Shown here one piece after another: positions 57,327 through 64,000 of a stretch of DNA of 64,000 bases. The DNA is from Branchiostoma floridae (Eukaryota > Chordata > Leptocardii > Amphioxiformes > Branchiostomatidae), in the NCBI RefSeq assembly GCF_000003815.2, contig NC_049989.1, positions 11,821,704 through 11,885,703 on the forward strand, read 5' to 3'. Position 1 is the stretch's first letter. Each line of letters starts with the position of its first letter. Made by a program: the position numbers and the translations under genes. The notes under the pieces were generated by a model that saw only the letters and a list, made by a program, of their open reading frames with translations, had not been told where the DNA came from and did no database searches.

Positions 57327-57381
57327 ACCTGTCCAAAACGACCAGTTTATTCGGTTCACTGTGTGGTCGTCTTGGACAGGT
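57327..57381. repeat. short perfect-type hairpin
   Basis: ACCTGTCCAAAACGACCA (57327-57344) pairs with 57364-57381 with one mismatch around a 19 base loop. It may be the remnant of a MITE or a structured RNA element. No other copy is seen in the window. Confidence 0.6.
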
Positions 57382-58904
57382 TTGCTGTAGCAAGAAGAAA
57401 TGACCAAATGCGTAGTAGAAGTTGTCACTAACCTACCAAGAAGGGTACTGACAACTTTACTTACACATAATACATGAAGCTAACACCTCTTGGAAATTAT
57501 TCAGTCTATTTTGTTGGTTCATTTCTACGGCGAATTTTTGCCAGCAACCCCAGACGTCTATTATAAAGAGACCACGATTCTTCACAGCTACGAAGATACG
57601 GCTTTTTTTCACGCTTTGAGAGGATAAGAAAATTGGCTGATCATTAGTCACGTTGTGCACTTCCTTCCCTGGATTTGCAGAAAGCTTTGGAATCAATGAA
57701 GGCGCGCAGCTAAATGCAGACAAATCTCTGCACTCCCGGTCGATATATAATCATTGTTTTAACGATATCCTCTTCACAGTCCGTTAGCTTAAAGGCTCAG
57801 AGGGGTATTTGTTCTTTCCCGGCGAGATAATGCAGTGCGACGTGTCCTTGTGTTCGGATTTATCTGATGAAGGACGAAGAGAGAGGACGTCACGTATTCA
57901 AGTCACGTCCAATCTCGCGAGAAAACATGATACCTCCTCCTGCTGCCCCCCCTCCCCTACAGCGTGATAAAGTGCGAGGAAATAATGCATGGAAGGAAGC
58001 AAATTCCCCTCGAAGTCATTACAAAAAATGATCAGATCCCTCTTCATTATATCAGACTCTCCCGTCGCGCAGACGTCATTTGACTTCATTCGCGCTGCCA
58101 TCGCGAGACTGCCTTGATAAGGACAAATTACGGAGTCTATCGGCGATTTTATTAAAAGCTTCCACACCCCGTTGTTGCGATGATGGCGTGCAGAGCTCGG
58201 CGGGGCATTGGGGGGATACGGTGGCTCTCCCGCCGCACTGGGAGGCGAGGGTGTACGGCAAGATAGACCTCCGGCGCTAATAACCCGAGAAATTAGCTAC
58301 TCTCGCCTTGTCTGATTGAATTTCCACCGGGAGGAATTCTTTTTCCTTGTCGTTACGAACGGCGCAGGTTCTATCACTGGTTCCATTCTCGCACATTAGT
58401 TTTCATGATATCTACACCATTAACTTAAACTGCTCTGAAATAGATGTTACACTGTTATTACAAAAGGCAGACAGTGATATTTTTGCTTCCCTCGCATATT
58501 TTTTTAAGGGATAAGTCTGTTCCTAATGAACTGTAATGAAGATAGCAGGCAAGCCTTTTTATGGAACGTCATTAACGTTGTATATTTTCAGTGGAAATCT
58601 TTTTAGAAGGTCAATATCGTAAAACCATTGAATACACATGTATAAGATTTCTTAACGAAATTTTGTGACTATAGGACGAGCGATATGTGGTCTTTAAAAC
58701 TACATGTAGACGTTTTGCCCGCACGAGTTTTGTCTTTGTATTGTGTACATGACATTGTATATATTCTGGATGATCATACATACTATAACATGTTTTTCTT
58801 CCTATTGGAATATGTTTACTTTGACGTAGACGTTTTACTTGTACTTAAATATATCAATATATATTCCGATCTAACAAAATTCTTATCTGTCAGTGTTTTC
58901 TCTA
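57382..58904. other. unique DNA, candidate conserved part at 57820-58360
   Basis: The segment 57820-58360 is GC-richer, repeat-free and has several homeodomain-type cores (TTTTATTA, CAAATTACGG, GCTAATAACC, AAATTAGC) and a GATA-type CCTTGATAAGG. This composition is what I would expect of a developmental enhancer, but there is no direct proof. The remainder is AT-rich and without genes. Confidence 0.3.
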
Positions 58905-59130
58905 CGCGAACAAGTTCTTCAAAGATTTCCAATATTGATTGAGTCACAAAACGTTATGAAAAGTCGTCTACATTGCTTCGTTTTATGGTCCCGAACTTTT
59001 CAAAAGTTTTCCAATACTGTATAACTTGTCACAAAACTTAATGGTGAAATCTTATCTTCTCTCGCTTTATGTAGTTGAACTTCTTGCAAAGATTTCCAAT
59101 AATGATCGACAAAACGTAGCTACTTATGTT
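58905..59130 (+). repeat. diverged tandem repeat, about 85-90 bp, three units
   Basis: GTTCTTCAAAGATTTCCAATA, AACTTTTCAAAAGTTTTCCA and CTTCTTGCAAAGATTTCCAA mark three copies. Each is followed by a CACAAAACG-like block. Confidence 0.6.
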
Positions 59131-60030
59131 TCATCTATTTTCTTATCTTCTATTACAGTTCATTTAACAACGGTAATAATGAACCAATTCCCAATATAGA
59201 TATTATGAAAGCAAAGATTACTATCTTTTGTAATAGCGGCATAACTGTTATTTTAGAGTAGTTTCCCTCATAATAGTAAAAGACTGTAAGATCGTATCAT
59301 GTATACAGTAATAAAGTAACTCCCGTGTAATCCATTCTTTATGATACTTGTCTTTTGATTAGGTACTCAGATACCGATCTTTTAAGACGAGTAAGTCGGT
59401 GTATCAACTTACATCTTAAGAACAATAGGAGGGATGCTCCGTCGTCTGTAACAATGTAAACAACAGACGAGCCCTAATTGAAGGGAAATTATTCCTCGGG
59501 GGCTAGAAATAAGTTCAGACTATTTATCATATTCTTTTATTTCATAAAAGTTTTTTTTAGTCAAGCACCATGATAACTACTTTAACACTGTTGTCACAAT
59601 GGTATCACAAATTAAACTAGTAAATTATACTAGTAAATTAATGAGATAGCACCCCTCTATCCAATCGTTTCACTATAAGTGTAAACTATTATTGAGATAA
59701 CAATTCAAATCGAGTTGTCATAGGTTTTACAACTATCACATTTTCTGTCCGGAAATTCTTTTAAGAACTACATATGGATGAATATGGATAAACATCAACA
59801 ATAAACAATGAATATAGGCATTCTGAATATGTCTTTACATTCAGCACCGTACAAGACAGATATCATGATTGATATCATTAGCATTAAAGAAAATCAATGT
59901 AAATTTGTAAATGCACTCGGTGATATATGTTCTTGCCCTCCCAACGAGCATTTTGCAGAAAATTAAATACACAAAAAGAAATCATGACGGCAAGGATTCA
60001 CCGTCCTTGAGGGACAGTCCCTTTGGCCCA
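59131..60030. other. AT-rich unique DNA
   Basis: There is a small duplication ACTAGTAAATTA at about 59618-59640. Nothing else is seen. Confidence 0.45.
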
Positions 60031-60255
60031 CATTCCCTTAGACGGCGATCGCGCTGCGTCCTCACTGAAACCTAAATAGATCTTGACTTCATTATTGGAG
60101 TATCATCCACTATGTAAAACCATGATTGTAAATACTACAAAACACAAAACGCGTTAAAATCGTTTTTCACCCATAAGATTCGTTCAGCGATCGATCTATC
60201 AAATATTAGGTCGCAACGAAATCGCTGCAAGGTTGCCACCGTAGTAAATTGAAGT
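60031..60255. mobile_element. MITE (AGACGGCGATC family)
   Basis: ATTCCCTTAGACGGCGATCG then TCCTCACTGAAACCTAAATAG on the left. The interior is TAAAATCGTTTTTCACCC. The right end is ATTAGGTCGCAACGAAATCG then GTTGCCACCGTAGTAAATTG. Left and right are inverted over about 45 bp, as in 33504-33740. Confidence 0.7.
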
Positions 60256-61494
60256 GGAAACAACATTTTCTTCCGATGGTAATCATATTTGCAATATGGA
60301 TGAGATTTACCGCGTTACGTTCTGGCGTAGGTTTTAAAGCACCTTCCGTGCAGCGACGTTTATTAGCAGCTACTTATGGATCGGCAAGAGGCGACCTTAT
60401 CTACAAAGTAGGATATACGCTCATCCCAGCAGCTTTGTAAGCGCCTTAACTCGCTAGAAATGATGACAAATAATGCTGTCTCCAGAATATGACAAACTGG
60501 TCCAATCGTACGGGTAGTAGACAGTGGGTGCCAGCTAAAGCTATTAGAACCGGTCAGATACAGGGAGATCGTCGGTAGCCTTGCTAGTGAATTTGGCACA
60601 CTCAACTCAGATGATAACAGAGATATATGAATGCAAAATACGCGTAATTTGAACTAACTACGTGATTAGTGACTACAAATAATGCAAAAATCACAAATGG
60701 TTTATTGAATGAACAGTAAAAAAACACAGATATATGAATGAAAAATACACGTAATTTGAACCAAACCAAACTAACTACGTGATAAATGACTATATACAAA
60801 TAAGGCATATAACAGAATGGCCTACTTCTAGACAGTACTACAATATACCAGGCTGTCAATATTGGTCTAACTCTACATGGCTGTCTGGGTGGTACATTTC
60901 AGACTGTAGTAATTGTTTGACTCTTAACATTTACAATAACATAGCGATATGCGGATGCAAAATATGAATACAATATATGTAAGTGCTAACTTCGATTGAG
61001 CGTGAGCCTAGAAGAATTTAAAATATCAAAATAAACTCGATCAAATAAATCATTAAAAATACTAAATGCACGGTTATTTCATCTGCAAGTCTAGCGTAGT
61101 GATTGTCTATGGATTGCTATTAAGTATAGCTTTTCTAAAGATCCATGTATGACAAAATACATAAATCAACTGATTATTCACTCAAAGCGAATACATCATT
61201 TGTCGTTATCGTATGGTTTGCAGACTGATATGTTGGTCATTCGATACATTATGACAATGTTCTGTCTATTAACTGTTGCAAACCATGTCCTTATGTCGAG
61301 ATGACAAAGTAATCTGTTCGTATTTGATTTGACTGTACTTAAATCAACATTGAGTACCACACAAGAGACTGGGAAGTAAATATGTGCTTACGATTACACC
61401 CATTGGGTGCAGGGCTTCGTTTTCACAGAGCGGATCGGAGGCCATTGGACAAACATGTGCGCGGCTAAATACCATTGCCTCTGTGCACCGAGCT
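60256..61494. other. unique DNA with a two-copy duplication
   Basis: At about 60615-60790, GATATATGAATGMAAAATAC, CGTAATTTGAAC and AACTAACTACGTGAT occur twice about 107 bp apart. No gene is recognised. Confidence 0.45.
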
Positions 61495-61960
61495 ATTGGT
61501 GCCACCGAAAATGTCAGACTTATGCAAGTGACAGGAAGTAGTGTTCAGAGCTGGTAGAACTAGACGCCATTCACCAGACATGAAATAACCCAACCGAAGT
61601 CAAGTTCCAGTTTCTACACCTGGGTGGCGTGAGTAGACATCATTTCCTCCCAGTACCAAGCTATTGATGTCACCGAAAATGTCGCACTTGCAGGAGTGAC
61701 AGGATGTAGTGTTCAGAGGTGGTAGAACTAGTCAATTGTCAGACAGAACCCAACCGAAGTCAAGTTCCAGTTTCTACACCTGGGTGGCGTGAGTAGATAT
61801 CATTTCCTCCCAGTACCAAGCTATTGATGTCACCGAAAATGTCGCACTTGCAGGAGTGACAGGATGTAGTGTTCAGAGGTGGTAGAACTAGTTAATTGTC
61901 AGACAGAACCCAATAGAAGTCACGTTCCCATTTCTACACCTGGGTGATGTGAGGAAAGTC
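61495..61960 (+). repeat. tandem repeat, three units of 160-168 bp
   Basis: CACCGAAAATGTC starts at 61503, 61671 and 61831. The last two units are almost identical (ACTTGCAGGAGTGACAGGAT, GTCAAGTTCCAGTTTCTACA, CCTGGGTGGCGTGAGTAGA), while the first is more diverged. This points to a recent extra duplication. Confidence 0.9.
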
Positions 61961-61997
61961 GTCTAGAGTTGCTTTGCCAATAGAACAACGTCTAGCC

Positions 61998-62098
61998 TAT
62001 TCTCCAAGCAGAGGTTTTGTCGCGGAGATTGTAGTGGTCGAGATGTTTACTGGCTCGCTTCCCTGAGGGACCGCGACCCAACCTCTGCTTGGAGAATA
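61998..62098. mobile_element. hairpin with TATTCTCCAAGCAGAGGTT ends
   Basis: The 19 bp stem 61998-62016 is perfectly reversed at 62080-62098. A second inner dyad is GTCGCGG...CCGCGAC. The end motif is that of the 53941-54130 family, but the interior is different and much shorter. Confidence 0.75.
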
Positions 62099-62099
62099 C

Positions 62100-62178
62100 G
62101 TCTATCCAGGAACGCCGGGAATCGAACCCGTGATCTCCTGATCTCATGTCAGCTATCCTAGCCACTCGGCCATACCTT
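62100..62178 (-). repeat. tRNA-derived sequence, not a functional tRNA
   Basis: On the minus strand TGGCCGAGTGGCTAGG is a good A box and GGGTTCGATTCCCGG a good B box and T arm, at roughly tRNA spacing. The acceptor stem does not pair, so I call it a tRNA-derived head of a SINE or a tRNA pseudogene. It abuts the hairpin at 61998-62098. Confidence 0.55.
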
Positions 62179-62287
62179 GCCATAATTCGTATACACATTT
62201 ATCCTTCACAAAATGTTACCTGGTTCTGAAGAAGAACTGAGCTCTTGGTTGTGGTAAAACTGGTGCTGTGCAGTTACTGTGGGCTAC

Positions 62288-62990
62288 TCAGGTGATTTTC
62301 TCTATGAACTTGTCAGGTTCTGATATTGTGGTTCTAGTGTATGATAGTAGATTCCAATCTTGAACTGTTCGCGAAAAGTATGTGTGTCTATAGCAATAGT
62401 TAAAAGTGATGGGTTTGTACGAGTTCGGGTGATTGTGGCGCGATTGGCGTGGGCTGGGAGGCAAGTACGCATTGAAGGACAGGGCCAGGAGGACTTGTCT
62501 AGCTTTATTCAAGATAGTTAATCTACTTGTTGTTCTGCTGTTCTTAAATGTGTCCCATCCTAGGTCAGAAATAATCTTCTTGAAATAGTTGAACTGTAAT
62601 TTGCAACACAGAAACTGGACTCACCCAACTTTTCGACTGCACAGCATCTGTCTTTGTCAAGGAATGAACAATCCACTGCTGTCGTGACGTCACGTTATGC
62701 AGATAGAACACGTGACTCAGTGAGCAACCTACAACCTATGATCCACTGCTCACTGAGTCATGTGTGCTGTCGAAAATTTGGGTGAGTCCAATTTTTGTGT
62801 TGCAAATTACAGTTCAATTATTTCAAGAATGACTTCTACCAACACAGATGAACTTTCAAGTTCAGAAATAATTCTAGTGGTGCATTGGTGAGTGTTGAGG
62901 CTTCTGGGGGTGTTAGTGGCAAAGACAGCTGCTCTTCTTTGTACTGCTTCTATCGAAATCAAAAGTCTGAATCTCAAACGCCAGACGCAC
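62288..62990 (-). pseudogene. non-LTR retrotransposon reverse transcriptase, C-terminal remnant
   Basis: Two minus-strand pieces together resemble the region after the polymerase core of CR1/L2/Jockey-type reverse transcriptases. The first (about 62832-62990) has IEAVQRRAAVF, like the common LExVQRRAARF motif. The second (62288 to about 62576) has SDLGWDTF, then SRLTILNKA, then YFSRTVQDWNLL, which match the usual LGWxxLxxRR, ARLxxLYK and FFPRTIRDWNSLP blocks in order. The frame ends at a stop at 62288, where such proteins normally end. The palm domain and endonuclease are absent upstream, so the copy is 5'-truncated. A MITE of about 290 bp splits it between the two pieces. Function is lost. 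The family assignment rests on motif order; the clade is not determined. Confidence 0.75.
62576..62861. mobile_element. MITE inserted in the reverse transcriptase remnant
   Basis: The ends are inverted: TTCTTGAAATAGTTGAACTG then TAATTTGCAACACA on the left, TGTTGCAAATTACAG then TTCAATTATTTCAAGAA on the right (about 62577-62645 against 62768-62831). The 11-mer TCAGAAATAAT is directly repeated at 62565-62575 and 62862-62872, just outside, and may be the target duplication. The interior has TGACGTCA (62685-62692) and GATCCACTGCTCACTGAGTC. A relative is at 20690-20850. Confidence 0.75.
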
Positions 62991-63439
62991 ACGCGAGCCT
63001 AGATGACAAACTTCCCCACCTGGATACTGCACCAAATACATGTAATCACCGATCGCACGGTCGCCTCATCATGACTGCTACAATTGCAGACGGGCTGTCA
63101 TTCTGAACGCAACAGGAAATTGAGTCCATTTGTGGAGACAGTCGCTCGCCTCGGCACAGGAAATTGTTGGACTTGTTCCATTTTGTATATTGGCATGTCA
63201 CAGTTATTCTACAGACTCTGTGATACTCATGTTACATTCTTCAACTGATGCAATACTAACTGTCAATATTCTACCGTTATCTTGTGACATGTGCACGTAT
63301 ACGCACTTCGTATGGGATATTTGAGGCAAAAAATGCAAATCTGGGAGATGTAATGTATAATTGGGAAGATGTAATGTATACGAATGTCACACAAACAACC
63401 AGGACATTTCAGCCATTTCAAACGACAGCAATTCTGACG
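62991..63439. other. unique DNA, no gene seen
   Basis: A small repeat GGGARATGTAATGTATA occurs twice at about 63343-63380. Nothing else is recognised. Confidence 0.4.
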
Positions 63440-63770
63440 TGAGTAATACTAGAGAGAGATAAAGAGAGAAAGAGAGAGACATAGACAGAAACAGACAGAG
63501 AGAGAGACACACAGAGAGACACACAGAGAGACACAAAGAGACAGACAGGAAAGAGAGACGGAGAGAGAGTGAGTGAGTGAGTGAGTGAGTGAGTGAGTGA
63601 GTGAGTGAGTGAGTGAGTGAGTGAGTGAGTGAGTGAGTGAGTGAGTGAGAGCGAGACAGACAAAGGTAGACAGAGAGTGAGAGACAGACAGACAGACAGA
63701 CAGACAGAGACCTACAGAGAGACAGACAGACGGACAGAGAGAGATAGGGGCAGGGAGAAACAGAACATAA
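63440..63770 (+). repeat. compound microsatellite, (GAGT)n within GAGA/GACA
   Basis: The core is (GTGA)n at about 63568-63648, about 20 units, flanked on both sides by interrupted GAGA and (GACA)n. The 134- and 81-codon frames on the minus strand are its translation. Confidence 0.95.
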
Positions 63771-64000
63771 AATATGCTTGGCAGCTACCATAGGTTTGAC
63801 ACCAGGCTAGTAAAAGTCTCTTGGTTGACTGAATGATTGTTGGATGCATGTGGCAATGTGTTATCGTCTGTTAGTCGTGTGTGTAAGTTTGGCGTACAGA
63901 ATTTGAAAATACCCAGCAGTTTTGTTGTTCTTAAACTTAACAAGGAGAACAATCTTATGTCACGGTTTGCTCTTGTTATATAATTTGTCTTTCATCAAAA
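63771..64000. other. unique DNA, no gene seen
   Basis: Nothing recognisable up to the end of the window. Confidence 0.4.

Noticed and set aside
62100-62178. tRNA gene on the minus strand
   Set aside because: A and B boxes are good, but the acceptor stem does not pair and it sits against a transposon hairpin, so it is tRNA-derived and not a working tRNA.
63387-63791. 134-codon minus frame rich in Leu-Thr-His-Ser
   Set aside because: It is a translation of the (GAGT)n/GAGA microsatellite.

Overview
This 64 kb window looks like gene-free metazoan nuclear DNA. It has no operons, ribosome-binding sites or long open frames; the longest uninterrupted frame is about 170 codons and is only translated CA/GT microsatellite. 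In place of genes there is a dense mix of small inverted-repeat transposons, tRNA-derived SINEs, 3' tails of non-LTR retrotransposons, tandem arrays and microsatellites. Several families (the AAGCAGAGGTTAGGCTCCGG hairpin, the GGCC-ended element with the GTCCGTTTCC motif, CAAA-tailed retrotransposon ends) resemble what I remember of amphioxus (Branchiostoma) genomic sequence. I therefore favour a cephalochordate, with moderate confidence; this is recognition, not a search result.

Layout. 0-9 kb is mostly single-copy DNA with a CCAAT/E2F motif cluster near 0.5 kb, a hAT-like element at 1.7 kb and a TIR element at 6.1 kb. 9-13 kb is array-rich: a ~190 bp tandem repeat, a ~214 bp satellite, then a Helitron-like (HINE-like) element on the minus strand. 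13-21 kb lies between that element and a second, oppositely oriented copy (21.0-22.45 kb). It holds the longest low-repeat stretch (14-18.7 kb), a good place for conserved non-coding DNA, plus a tandem array at 18.7-19.6 kb. 22.7-23.7 kb is a run of three MITEs. 24-36 kb mixes unique DNA with a SINE (26.5 kb), tandem repeats (27.7-28.4 kb), a polypurine tract (31.1 kb) and several MITEs, including one at 36.06-36.45 kb with perfect 31 bp ends. 37-47 kb holds a family carrying a fixed ETS + DR1-like motif pair, a 66-bp-armed fold-back MITE (42.5 kb) and a 1.7 kb fold-back element (43.5-45.2 kb). 48-52 kb contains GT arrays and two tandem arrays whose units can each fold into a hairpin; one of them is split by a SINE with a perfect 9 bp target duplication. 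52-64 kb is mainly unique DNA with MITEs, a three-copy tandem repeat (61.5 kb) and the only recognisable protein-coding remnant: the C-terminal end of a non-LTR retrotransposon reverse transcriptase on the minus strand (62.3-63.0 kb), interrupted by a MITE.

I found no host gene, exon, rRNA or functional tRNA that I can defend. The regulatory calls rest on motif matches by eye. Boundaries of arrays and degenerate repeats are approximate. All repeat families were recognised by comparing the sequence with itself, so they are real as repeats even where their class is uncertain.
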